DNA from: Gemmatimonadota bacterium
Lineage (GTDB): Bacteria > Gemmatimonadota > Gemmatimonadetes > Longimicrobiales > Gaopeijiaceae
NCBI GenBank assembly: GCA_016209885.1
Contig: JACQVF010000101.1
Location: 1-64,000, forward strand
DNA: 64,000 nucleotides
Direction of reading: 5' to 3'
The position numbers and the translations under genes were made by a program. This document shows positions 43,586-51,310 of the stretch, one piece after another (within the stretch, counting starts at the first letter, position 1; the number at the start of each line of letters is the position of its first letter). The notes under the pieces are model-generated. The model was not told where the DNA came from and did not search any database. It saw nothing but the letters and a program-made list of their open reading frames with translations.

Positions 43586-45075
43586 GATCTCTTCTTCGCA
43601 TACTCCGCCGCCGTGCGCCCCGCGATTCGCCCGAACACCGCCCCCGAGGTGAGTCCTGTGCCGCCCGGGTAGTTGTGGTAGAAGAGGCCGCCCACCAGCT
43701 CGCCCGCCGCCGTGAGCCCCGGGATCGGACGGTTGTCGAGGTCGAGCACCTCTGCCCGCTCGCTCAGTCGGAGCCCCCCGAACGTGAACGTGATCCCGCA
43801 GGTGACCGCGTACCCCAGGTACGGCGGCGAGTCGACGGGGAGCGCCCAGTTCGACTTCGGCGGATCGATCCCCACCGTGCCCTTCCCGTCGAGGATCGTG
43901 GGCTCGAAGGTCCTGTCCTTCATCACCGCCGCGTTGAACTCCCGCACCGCTCGCACGAACCCTTCCCGGTGGATCCCCAGCGCGTCCGCCAGTTCCTCCA
44001 GCGTGTGCGCCTCGGCCTTCGTCACCTCCCGGATGCGGTACTCTTCCCGCAGGAGGTGCACCACCTTGGAATCGAAGACCTGGAACGCCAGCCGTCCCGG
44101 TTGCCTCAGGATCTCCTTCCCGTACATCGCGTACGTGTAGTTGCGGAAGTCGGCACCCTCGTCCACAAACCGCTTCCCCAGCTTGTTCACGATGATCCCG
44201 AACGGGTAGGAGTGCTTCTGGTAGCCGTCGCCCACCTTGCGGTCGCCGGTGGGAGGCGCGTTGGCGTCCCAGGCCACCGCGTGGCAGCCGCTCCAGTTGC
44301 CGTACGGCTGCGCCCCGACCTCCAGCGCCATCAGGATCCCGTCGCCCGTGTTGAACTCCGTCCCCCGCACCTTCACCACGTCCCAGTTCGGCCCGAGGTA
44401 CTTCGCCCGCATCTCCGGGTTCGCCTCGAACCCCCCCGTGGCGAGCACCACGGCGCCGGCCCGCACATCGACATCCGTGCCATCGCGACGAAGCCGGATC
44501 CCGCACACCGCGCCCGTCTCATCCACGATGAGCTTCCGGGCCCGGGCGCAGTACCACACCTCGATGCCGTTCTTCCTCGCCGCCTCCAGGAGCCCGTCCA
44601 CTAGTCCCGGGCCGCCACCCACGAATTCTACCGGCGCGTTCCCCCAGAACCGAAACTTCTGTCCCACCTTGAACGCCTGGCGGCGCAGCGCGAGCCCGAA
44701 GCGGATCCCCTTCTCCGCCATCCATCTCATCGCGGGGAAGGCTTCCGCCGTGAGGATCGCCGCGAGCTCGGGGTCGGCCTGGTACTCCGTGATCCGGGCG
44801 AGGTCCGCGTAGAACTCCTCCTCGGTGTAGTGGCCCACCTCGATGGAGGCCGCCTCCTCGTCCGTCATGTCCGGGATCAGCGCCCGGACCTCCTCGATCC
44901 CCTGGTAGGGGAAGCGCACGAGCCCCGCGGTGAACAACGAGTTCCCGCCGCGGCCGTGCTCAGGCGCACGCTCGAGCACGAGCACGCTGGCCTCCGACTC
45001 CCGCGCCGACAGCGCCGCGCAGAGCGCCGCGTTCCCGGCGCCGGCTACCACCACGTCATATCTGAACTCGGACAT
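43567..45075 (-). CDS. tcuA: TcuA-type FAD-dependent dehydrogenase (second copy)
   Basis: Flavoprotein of the fumarate reductase/tricarballylate dehydrogenase family, 502 residues, paralogous to 10356-11825. FAD motif: YDVVVAGAGNAALCAALSA and ERAPEHGRGGNSLFTAG. Mid-region: GNWSGCHAVAWDANAPP. C-terminal signature: CGITFTFGGLRL, NRPIPGLTAAGELVGGLFYH and NYPGGTGLTSGAVFGRIAG. The ATG lies a little beyond GGAGGAAGG. It is the first gene of the unit tcuA-etfB-etfA-Fe-S half, with promoter P4 ~380 bases upstream. The order strongly suggests substrate to FAD to ETF to membrane Fe-S protein. The last eight residues come from a tandem repeat. Confidence 0.86.
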   Translation of the reverse strand: MSEFRYDVVVAGAGNAALCAALSARESEASVLVLERAPEHGRGGNSLFTAGLVRFPYQGIEEVRALIPDMTDEEAASIEVGHYTEEEFYADLARITEYQADPELAAILTAEAFPAMRWMAEKGIRFGLALRRQAFKVGQKFRFWGNAPVEFVGGGPGLVDGLLEAARKNGIEVWYCARARKLIVDETGAVCGIRLRRDGTDVDVRAGAVVLATGGFEANPEMRAKYLGPNWDVVKVRGTEFNTGDGILMALEVGAQPYGNWSGCHAVAWDANAPPTGDRKVGDGYQKHSYPFGIIVNKLGKRFVDEGADFRNYTYAMYGKEILRQPGRLAFQVFDSKVVHLLREEYRIREVTKAEAHTLEELADALGIHREGFVRAVREFNAAVMKDRTFEPTILDGKGTVGIDPPKSNWALPVDSPPYLGYAVTCGITFTFGGLRLSERAEVLDLDNRPIPGLTAAGELVGGLFYHNYPGGTGLTSGAVFGRIAGRTAAEYAKKRSVNGEQ

Positions 45076-45230
45076 CCGTCAACCTTCCTCCACCGAGTGT
45101 CTACACGCAGTTTCTCAAGCCACGCGCCTCGCTGCACCTCACTTCGCCCGGCCGAGCCCGATGTGGGCTTCCGTCCAGCTCGATTCGACCACGCCCCCGC
45201 ACGAAGGGCCCGCGGGCGCCCGCTGGAGTA

Positions 45231-45249
45231 GTATTTCCACCGGAAATAC
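45231..45249. promoter_or_regulatory. Perfect inverted repeat, possible second operator
   Basis: GTATTTCC-ACC-GGAAATAC is an exact 8+3+8 dyad. It overlaps AGTATTT (from 45230), the left half-site of the shared regulatory dyad, and is followed by GGCTAC. It lies in the inferred leader of tcuA-2, ~155 bases before its start, and could be a binding site for the same or another regulator. Confidence 0.5.
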
Positions 45250-45433
45250 GGCTACGTTCGACCGCCGCTGCATTCCGCCGACCCCCGGAGGCCACACGAA
45301 ACTAGGGCCGCGGCGAAGAGCAAGCGAACGGGGCGCGACTTCTCTCTCCGCTGACGGATCAACAATCGGAGCCCTGCGGGCTGGGTGACCCGCAAGGGCC
45401 TCGACGGGGCTTTTTGGCTCACGGGGCGGCGCT

Positions 45434-45493
45434 AGTATTTGTGAGAGCTACTACTAAAGGACCTAACCTGCACGCCGCGTCGCGAGCTGTCAA
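45434..45493 (-). promoter_or_regulatory. Promoter and dyad operator of the tcuA-2/etf operon (P4)
   Basis: Minus-strand -35 TTGACA (complement at 45488-45493). The 22-bp dyad is at 45434-45455, reading AGTATTTGTG then AGAGCTACTACT on the plus strand; both half-sites are identical to those of P1. Distance to the -35 edge is 32 bases, as at P2. The -10 is poor (AGGTTA with an 18-base spacer), so an activator may be needed or my placement may be wrong. Confidence 0.7.
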
Positions 45494-45793
45494 GAGCGCC
45501 GGGCCGTGCTGGGGTGTGGGCTGTATCGGGGTCGATCGCCGGTCCACGTGGCGCGACCGCAGGAGCTTCAGGATCTCGCCGTGGTCGGGACGCGGGCCTC
45601 TTTGACGTGCGGGCCGTCGGGCCCCTAGGTTCTCGTGGGTTACTGCATATGGTGCAGCCGACGGCGGGCCCGCGGCTTTCTCGAGTTGCGGAGCGCCGAC
45701 GCGCCCGCCGGGCTGAGGGACCATTTTCTTGAGCCGCTGTCGATCCCACAAAAGGATGGAGCTGCTAATCCACGCTGATGAGGGACCGATAGC

Positions 45794-46147
45794 GTGATAC
45801 GTCTGAAACGTGTCTACGAGCGACCCACTCAAGCAGATGGCTTCCGGATACTGGTTGAGCGGCTATGGCCACGTGGCCTCTCTAAGCAGCGTGTCCCTAT
45901 CGACCTATGGCTGAAGGAGGTTGCACCCAGCCCAGAACTCCGAACGTGGTATGGCCACGATCCGGCGAAGTGGGACGAATTTCAAGGACGTTATCGGACA
46001 GAACTCCAGCAGAATCCAGCCGTGGCACGCATACAGCAGGTGCTGCGGGAAAAGAAAGTTGTCACGTTTGTGTTCGCTGCGCGCGATGAAGAGCACAACA
46101 GTGCCCGGGTACTCAAGGGCTTTCTGGAGGAGCGTTCCGGGCGCTGA
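45794..46147 (+). CDS. DUF488 family protein
   Basis: Small cytoplasmic protein of the DUF488/YeaO family, 117 residues, function unknown. Conserved features: IRLKRVYERPTQADGFRILV, ERLWPRGLSK, LWLKEVAPSPELRTWYGHDP, KWDEFQGRY and FVFAARDEEHNSARVLKGFL. It starts with GTG, with GAGGGA about ten bases upstream. It is the only intact plus-strand gene between 4.6 kb and the right end and is less G+C-rich at its start than its neighbours. Nothing connects it to the catabolic genes. Confidence 0.88.
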   Translation: MIRLKRVYERPTQADGFRILVERLWPRGLSKQRVPIDLWLKEVAPSPELRTWYGHDPAKWDEFQGRYRTELQQNPAVARIQQVLREKKVVTFVFAARDEEHNSARVLKGFLEERSGR

Positions 46148-46159
46148 TGCCGCACGCGG

Positions 46160-46758
46160 CCCAACCCGGCGCCGCCCCGCCCCCGCCACCCCCTGAATCC
46201 CCGCGTACGACACCGCGAACACCAGCGCGTGCTTGACGCCGGCCCAGATCGGCGGGACCACCATGCTCTCGGTCACGTCGTGGCCGCCCTGGCGGGCCGG
46301 TTCGAGATAGTCACGCTCGATCCGCCCGTTGCCGTAATCGACCACGTCGCCCCGCAACGAGAAGGCGGGCAGCCCCATCTTGTACATGTTCGTGCAGTCG
46401 CCGCAGCCCCGAGCCGGGTCGATCACCGGCTCGAGCCCGTAGAGGGCGTGCGCGGCGGCCGCCACGAAGCGGGCCTGCGGGTTGTCCGCCGGGTTCCAGT
46501 CGGGGATGCGGACGGGTCCGCAATCTGCGACTCCACGAACTGCAGCGCCTGCCGCAGCTCAGGCGTCTGCATGTGCCGCCGCACGAGCGCGGCCTCGCGG
46601 CTCAGGTCAGGCGTCTGCTGGGCCACCACCGGGAACACCGGGAACCCGGCCGCGACGACGGCGAGCAACGCGAGTGCGCAGCGCCCGACGAGGACCGCGG
46701 CTCGGGTATGCACGGAATCCTGACAACGATGGCCGACAGCGCGGGTCAACCCACTCAT
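46160..46758 (-). pseudogene. Broken gene for a secreted protein of unassigned family
   Basis: The N-terminus is intact: signal ALALLAVVAAGFPVFPVVAQQ, then DLSREAALVRRHMQTPELRQ and ALQFVESQIADP, to about 46530. The frame then becomes Arg/Thr-rich nonsense. In another frame a well-formed C-terminal part appears: ADNPQARFVAAAAHALYG, ARGCGDCTNMYKMGLPAFSL, GGHDVTESMVVPPIWAGVKH and ALVFAVSYAGI, down to about 46200. The simplest reading is a gene that lost its middle and its frame. The C-terminal part is loosely reminiscent of metallopeptidase/amidase sequences, but I do not recognise the family with confidence. Confidence 0.5.
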
Positions 46759-46878
46759 GCAGGTCCTCCTGTGGTGTGGGAAGTGGCAGTGCAGAAACGC
46801 TCGGAGTGCTTGTCCGGAGGCGAGCTACGGATCGTGCGCGGCGCTGCGAGACCCGCCCTTCAGGATCTAAGACATTGG

Positions 46879-47053
46879 CTTAGTGGTCGAATCCATAAAT
46901 ACGATGGTATTCGGACGCCGATGCATCCCCGCTGGCCGCGTCGCGCTCCCTGCGGCGTACCGCTTTGGGTACGCCTCAGTCGCGCTCCTTGCCATCGGGG
47001 CGCCTCGGCGCCCTCGATACATCATCGTATTTATGGACTCGACCACTTAGTCA
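46879..47053. mobile_element. MITE-like element with ~54-bp terminal inverted repeats
   Basis: The left end (CTTAGTGGTCGA-TCCATAAATACGATG from 46879) is an imperfect inverted copy of the right end (CATCGTATTTATGGA then TCGACCACTTAG, up to 47050). The match extends inward through GGACGCCGATGC/GGCGCCGAGGC. A second hairpin, GGCGTACC/GGTACGCC (46954-46973), sits at the centre. It encodes nothing and contains no transposase. A related half-element lies at 1-135. It is probably a non-autonomous mobile repeat inserted between the broken gene and the DUF4387 gene. Confidence 0.65.
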
Positions 47054-47080
47054 GCTCGGGTGGCACAGGCTGCGCGGGAA

Positions 47081-47392
47081 TCACTCCGGGATCTCGAGCT
47101 GCAGGAGCGGGGCATGCTGCTGCGCCCCGTAGACGTCGGTGTCCTCCGGAGAGCCGGCGGAGTGCGGGCGCGGAATCGTCACCTTGATGGCCAGCGCCAC
47201 GTCGAAGGGGATCACCTGAATCGCCTGCGCAGGCACGCGGTAGAGCGGGGCCAGGCTGTCCGGCGACAGCACGCCGCTCGTCACCACCCGGCGGTAGTGC
47301 TCGGGCCGGTCGAAGAGCAGGTCCAGGGTGATGAGGAAAGGGCCCGCGTTCTTGCTGCGCAGCACGGCCGCCAGGTCGGCGAGCTTAGCCAT
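47081..47392 (-). CDS. DUF4387 family protein
   Basis: Small protein of the DUF4387 family, 103 residues: KLADLAAVLRSKNAGPFLIT, LDLLFDRPEHYRRVV and YRVPAQAIQVIPFDVALAIK, ending HAPLLQLEIPE. In other genomes this domain is found fused to or directly after DUF1446/AtuA-like proteins, as here. The ATG overlaps the DUF1446 stop by eight bases (ATGGCTAA), so the two are translated together and probably form one enzyme. Its biochemical role is not established; association with carboxylate and CoA-linked degradation genes is the general pattern. Confidence 0.85.
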   Translation of the reverse strand: MAKLADLAAVLRSKNAGPFLITLDLLFDRPEHYRRVVTSGVLSPDSLAPLYRVPAQAIQVIPFDVALAIKVTIPRPHSAGSPEDTDVYGAQQHAPLLQLEIPE

Positions 47393-48761
47393 CGCTCGCG
47401 CCCTCCACGTACACGACCTCGACGGGAAAGGGCGAGGCGGGGTCCGCGACCTCCATCAGGTGATAGATGCTGAACTCGTACGCCGCTCCCACCGGGATGT
47501 CCGCGGGGCTGTACGGCAGCGCGAGGTTGCCGGCGGTCGTCTTGCGGCCGGGGTAGCTGCAGTGCAGCATGGTCGAACGCGCCAGCGCGCACACGGCGTC
47601 GGCGATCTCCTGCGTCTCGGCCAGGACCTCGATCACCACACCCAGCTCGTGGGGAAGCCGGTCGCAGAAGGGCTCCCGCTCCCCGAGGATGGCGTTCCGC
47701 CCGTACTGGCGGAAACGCAGCCGCCACAGGTCCGCCGCGATGCGGTCTCCGAGATTCGCGGCGACCAGCGCCCTCACCTCCTCGCACACCTGGTCGATGC
47801 AGCCGATGAAAACCGGGTCGCGTGCTCCCGCCACGGTGATGGTGCGGTAGCCCACGCGGCTCGCGCCCTCCAGCTTGACGGTGGCAGGGCCGGCCCTGGG
47901 GATGAACCGGCTGCCGGAGACGCGCACCGTACGGCCGTCGAGCGCCTCGAACCGGGCCGCCGAGACATCCAGGGCGCCCTCCGGCTCGTACATCAGATAG
48001 GGATTCGCCTGCTCGTAGAGCGTGTGCGCCGCCGTGGAGACCGGGGTGCAGTGCTTCTCGCGATGCAGGGGCTCCACGGTGAAGTGGTCCTCCGCCATCT
48101 CGACCCACAGACAGTCGGCGCCGATCCCCTGCACCGAGCAGTGCGTCCCGCACTCCGCGATCTTGGCCATGTGGTAGGCCAGACCCGGCTCGTAGCCGCC
48201 GCGCAGCGCAGGACTGGCGAAGATGGCCGAGTCACAGGCCCGCCCGGCAAGGATCACGGCAACACCCAGCTCCAGGGCCCGGAGGAACGGCGCCGTGCCC
48301 ATCTGGCCCACGATCGGGTGGGTGCGCGCCACGGTTGCCTCGGTCAGGGGAGGGATGCCGTCGTGGACAGGACGGATCCGTCCCTCCCGCAGGGCGGTCA
48401 CCACCCGCTCGCGGGTGAGCTCGGCGCGGATCACGGCCATGCGGAAGGACAGGCCCTGCTCGCGCGCGATCTGGTCGATGATCTCGCGCGTCCACTGGAC
48501 GTGCGGGTCGGCGCCGGCGGTGCCCGCCGAGCCGATGATCAACGGGATCCCTCGCCGCACGGCCTCCGGCAACGCGAGCGACAGGTCCCGGTGCACGGCG
48601 CGGCGGCTGACCATCGGGGTACCGTGCCCCAGGTAGAACGGCCCGCCGTCGTTGCTCCCCCCGTCCGCACCGATCACATCCGGGCCGCGACGCAGCCCTT
48701 CCCGGAACGCTTCCACCGTGAAGCCGTAGCCGAGCTGGCCGTTCAGTGCCATGAGCTTCAA
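47385..48761 (-). CDS. DUF1446/acyclic terpene utilisation AtuA-like protein
   Basis: AtuA-like/DUF1446 protein. The likely start is the TTG at 48761, behind GGGAGGGG (458 residues); the ATG at 48752 is the alternative, and the longer frame upstream is spurious. Conserved parts: LNGQLGYGFTVEAFREGL, DVIGADGGSNDGGPFYLG, PLIIGSAGTAGADPHVQW, ILAGRACDSAIFASPAL and YPGRKTTAGNLALPYSP. The family acts in branched terpenoid-acid breakdown by a poorly defined reaction. It is followed by overlapping DUF4387 and preceded by a lyase and a PrpF-type isomerase, so it probably handles the same class of branched carboxylate. Confidence 0.85.
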   Translation of the reverse strand: MKLMALNGQLGYGFTVEAFREGLRRGPDVIGADGGSNDGGPFYLGHGTPMVSRRAVHRDLSLALPEAVRRGIPLIIGSAGTAGADPHVQWTREIIDQIAREQGLSFRMAVIRAELTRERVVTALREGRIRPVHDGIPPLTEATVARTHPIVGQMGTAPFLRALELGVAVILAGRACDSAIFASPALRGGYEPGLAYHMAKIAECGTHCSVQGIGADCLWVEMAEDHFTVEPLHREKHCTPVSTAAHTLYEQANPYLMYEPEGALDVSAARFEALDGRTVRVSGSRFIPRAGPATVKLEGASRVGYRTITVAGARDPVFIGCIDQVCEEVRALVAANLGDRIAADLWRLRFRQYGRNAILGEREPFCDRLPHELGVVIEVLAETQEIADAVCALARSTMLHCSYPGRKTTAGNLALPYSPADIPVGAAYEFSIYHLMEVADPASPFPVEVVYVEGASDG

Positions 48762-48888
48762 CGAGACCCCTCCCGTCCGCCTCTCGACCTCGACTCCGGC
48801 CCGCAACCCGGCGCGTAATCCGTGCTCCCGACCGGACGTAGCGTCGATTTCAGCCGCTGCTGCATTCCGCCTCGCTGCATGGCACCGA

Positions 48889-49860
48889 TCACATGCGCCG
48901 CGTCCGCCGGCGATCCCTCCCACCCCCGGCGTCTTCGGCCGGATGCGACACGCGCGACAACACAGACCTCGCCCGCTCCACGATCCCGTCCTCACGGGTC
49001 TGGAACTCGGGGAGGCGGACCAGGCTCTGGCGCTCCTCCCAGCCGAGCATCTCCACCTGCAGCGCGGCGCTGGACCCGGTCCCATGGATCGTCCGGAGCG
49101 CCCGCAGCGCGGCCGCGGTCGCCGCACGGAACACCGCGTCGGCGTAGAGCACCAACGCGTAGCCCATCTCCGCCAGCTCCGCGCCCGGGACGAGGGGCAT
49201 CTTTCCGGCCTCCACCATGTTCGCCACCGCCGGCACCTCGAACTCCCGGGGGATGGCCCGCAGCTCCTCCAGGCTCTGGGCCGCCGCTACGAACACGGCA
49301 TCCGCGCCCGCCTCCACGTAGGTATGCGCCCGCTGAATCGCCGCCCGGAACCCCTCGACCGCGATGGCGTCCGTGCGCGCGATGATCAAGAGCCCCGGGT
49401 CTGTTCGCGCCTCCCCTGCGGCGATGACCCGCTCCACCATCTCCTGGGCGGACACGAGCTGCTTGCCGCTGAAGTAGCCGCAGCGCTTCGGGTTCACCTG
49501 GTCCTCCAGCAGGACCGCCGCCACCCCGGCTGCCTCGAACTCGGCGACCGTGCGCATCACGTTGAGGGCACCACCGTAACCCGTGTCGATGTCCACGATC
49601 GCCGGGATCGTGACGCTCGCGGCGATGCGCCGGCAGACCTCCAGCATCTCCGTCATGGTGACGAGACCGAGGTCCGGCACTCCGAATTCGGCGTTGGCCA
49701 CTCCCGAGCCCGTGACGAAGACCGCCCTGAAACCGACCTCTTCGGCCATCCGGGCATGGAGCGGGTTCGTCACTCCGGGGCAGACGACCAGCCCGTTTGC
49801 GGCGATCCGCCGGCGCAGCGCAGCGCCCTTACTTGGGGCCATGGCCTCCTCGCTGGTCAT
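48889..49860 (-). CDS. Isocitrate lyase/PEP mutase family protein with altered loop
   Basis: Paralogue of the lyase at 13405-14283, similar along the whole chain, 323 residues from the ATG at 49860. The ATG at 49842 matches the paralogue's start better, but its GGAGG is only two bases away. Metal site: AIVDIDTGYGGALNVMRTV. Substrate site: VLLEDQV. The catalytic loop reads PKRCGYFSGK, so the His of KRCGH is replaced by Tyr while the Cys is kept. This suggests a different substrate or altered chemistry. The C-terminus is ~20 residues longer and Arg-rich. It lies 31 bases after prpF-2. Confidence 0.84.
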   Translation of the reverse strand: MTSEEAMAPSKGAALRRRIAANGLVVCPGVTNPLHARMAEEVGFRAVFVTGSGVANAEFGVPDLGLVTMTEMLEVCRRIAASVTIPAIVDIDTGYGGALNVMRTVAEFEAAGVAAVLLEDQVNPKRCGYFSGKQLVSAQEMVERVIAAGEARTDPGLLIIARTDAIAVEGFRAAIQRAHTYVEAGADAVFVAAAQSLEELRAIPREFEVPAVANMVEAGKMPLVPGAELAEMGYALVLYADAVFRAATAAALRALRTIHGTGSSAALQVEMLGWEERQSLVRLPEFQTREDGIVERARSVLSRVSHPAEDAGGGRDRRRTRRM

Positions 49861-49891
49861 CATCCGGGGGAATCCAGGGGATCGGCCTGGT

Positions 49892-51106
49892 TCACGCGCG
49901 GGCAGCCTTCTCTGTCCCTTCCGGGCTCCATGCGGTGGCGACCGACCCGGGGATGAGCACACACCCCTCCATGAGTCGGCGCGCTGTACGTCCGATCATC
50001 ACCTTCCGCGCCGCCCATTCATTCCCGTCCATCTCCACGACGGCGGTCGCCTCCATGATTCCCGAGGGATGTCCGAGGCGCACCACTCGTTCGCCGCCGC
50101 CCGCGATGCCCGCTGCGCGGTTCGCCACGGTGCCGGGAATGAGGGTGGCGACGGAGGTGGCGGTGGCGCCCGTGAGGGAGTACGCTTGATGGAGCCGTCC
50201 CATGGACATGACCCGCGCCACCACATCCACGCGGGATGCCTCCACGGTCGTGCCCCGTGACGTCACGTACGGCGTGGCCGGCGCCAACATGGCGATCTTC
50301 GGGGTTGCAGGACGACGGAGCGTCGCTTCGCCCGGCGACGAGGCCAGCCCCATGGCCACCGCTCCGTGGCTCCGGATCGCCTCGAGGCGAGCCAGGAGCT
50401 CGGGGCGCTCGTCGATCTCGGGCGCGAGCTCGGTGCCCCGGAGCCCTATCTCCGCGGCGCTCACCAGGACCGCGGGCGCGCCGGCGTCCACAAGCGTCAC
50501 GAGGATCTCGCCCACGCCGGGCACGTCGAGGCGGTCCGCCGCGCGTCCGCTGGGAAGGAGGTGCCCGGTGGCCGACGCCGCGGGATCCAGGAACTCGAGG
50601 GTGATCCTCGCGCCAGGGCTCGGGACCCCGTCGATCTCATAGTCGCCGTCCACAAGCGGCAGACCGTCCCGTGTGGCCACGTGCGCGAGGATCCGCTTGC
50701 GCGTGTTCACCTGCCAGATACGGACCGTGGTCTGCTCGCCCGCCGCGGCGACCATCCCTTCCTCGATGGCGAACGAACCCACCGCCGACGAGAGATTGCC
50801 GCAGCTCGAGGAGTAATCCACCAGCGGGCGGTCGATGGAGATCTGTGCGAACAGGTAATCGACGTCCGAGTCCGGCCGCACCGAGGGTGAGACTATCGCC
50901 GCCTTGCTCGTCACCGACGCGGCACCGCCGACACCGTCGATCTGCCGCCGAAACGGATCAGGACTGCCGAAGATCCGCAGGAGCACGCGGTCGCGCAGGT
51001 CCGGATCGGCAGGCAGAACGCCACCGCGGAAGAAGACTCCCTTGCTCGTGCCGCCCCGCATAAGGACGGCGGGAATCCGTACCTGCGTCAAGATCTCGAC
51101 CTCCAT
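49892..51106 (-). CDS. PrpF/GalD-type isomerase (second copy)
   Basis: Diaminopimelate-epimerase-fold isomerase, 404 residues, with the canonical start QVRIPAVLMRGGTSKGVFF. Conserved: IDGVGGAASVTSKAAIVSP, DVDYLFAQISID and SSSCGNLSSAVGSFAI with the catalytic-type cysteine. It keeps GGTSKG, unlike the copy at 9115-10299 (GGTSRA), and the two are only moderately similar. The stop is followed 31 bases later by the lyase start, giving prpF-lyase-DUF1446-DUF4387 as one unit. No dyad operator or TTGACA was found upstream, so it may be controlled differently from the 4-45 kb operons. Confidence 0.85.
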   Translation of the reverse strand: MEVEILTQVRIPAVLMRGGTSKGVFFRGGVLPADPDLRDRVLLRIFGSPDPFRRQIDGVGGAASVTSKAAIVSPSVRPDSDVDYLFAQISIDRPLVDYSSSCGNLSSAVGSFAIEEGMVAAAGEQTTVRIWQVNTRKRILAHVATRDGLPLVDGDYEIDGVPSPGARITLEFLDPAASATGHLLPSGRAADRLDVPGVGEILVTLVDAGAPAVLVSAAEIGLRGTELAPEIDERPELLARLEAIRSHGAVAMGLASSPGEATLRRPATPKIAMLAPATPYVTSRGTTVEASRVDVVARVMSMGRLHQAYSLTGATATSVATLIPGTVANRAAGIAGGGERVVRLGHPSGIMEATAVVEMDGNEWAARKVMIGRTARRLMEGCVLIPGSVATAWSPEGTEKAARA

Positions 51107-51120
51107 GGGGTGCAGCCGGC

Positions 51121-51138
51121 GAGCGGGTGAGCGGGTGA
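51121..51138. repeat. GAGCGGGT tandem octamer
   Basis: GAGCGGGT is repeated twice just upstream of the prpF-2 start. It is the same family of 8-base repeats as CCCGCTCA at 41587, in the opposite orientation. Confidence 0.55.
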
Positions 51139-51237
51139 GTCGCTTCGCGTCTCAACACAGGCGCCGATGACCTGGCGTCCATTGGCGCCCGAGACCCCGA
51201 TTCTGGCGCGCCAGTAGCTCGATCGACGGATCGCTCG

Positions 51238-51261
51238 CCCGCTAACCCGCTAACCCGCTAA
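51238..51261. repeat. CCCGCTAA tandem octamer
   Basis: Three exact tandem copies of CCCGCTAA in the gap between the serine hydrolase stop (51311) and prpF-2. Same period and T/A-A ending as the repeats at 42639 and 57632. Confidence 0.7.
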
Positions 51262-51310
51262 CCCGCTTCTACCTCCGCGGCGCCGCCATCGCCTCGGGGA
51301 AAGCCGGCTT

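Larger units (their letters stand above)
45076..45793 (-). other. Gene-free region between tcuA-2 and the DUF488 gene
   Basis: This 720-base divergent region carries promoter P4 with its dyad, a perfect 8-bp inverted repeat at 45231-45249, and a hairpin at 45373-45402 (GCCCT-GCGGG pairing with CCCGC-AAGGGC, one bulge). Five Ts follow the hairpin further along on the plus strand, though no plus-strand gene precedes it. From 45494 to 45793 I see no further structured element. Confidence 0.5.

Noticed and set aside
7146-45075. Fumonisin-type degradation cluster (release and use of tricarballylate esters)
   Set aside because: Tricarballylate-type genes and esterases fit loosely, but no FumD-like type B carboxylesterase or FumI-like aminotransferase is seen; kept only as an idea for substrate class.
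45373-45418. Rho-independent terminator on the plus strand (hairpin near five Ts)
   Set aside because: No plus-strand gene lies upstream that would need it; the hairpin is more likely part of the minus-strand leader.
46879-47053. Integron attC site
   Set aside because: The long inverted repeat superficially fits, but there are no GTTRRRY/RYYYAAC core sites, no integrase and no cassette array.
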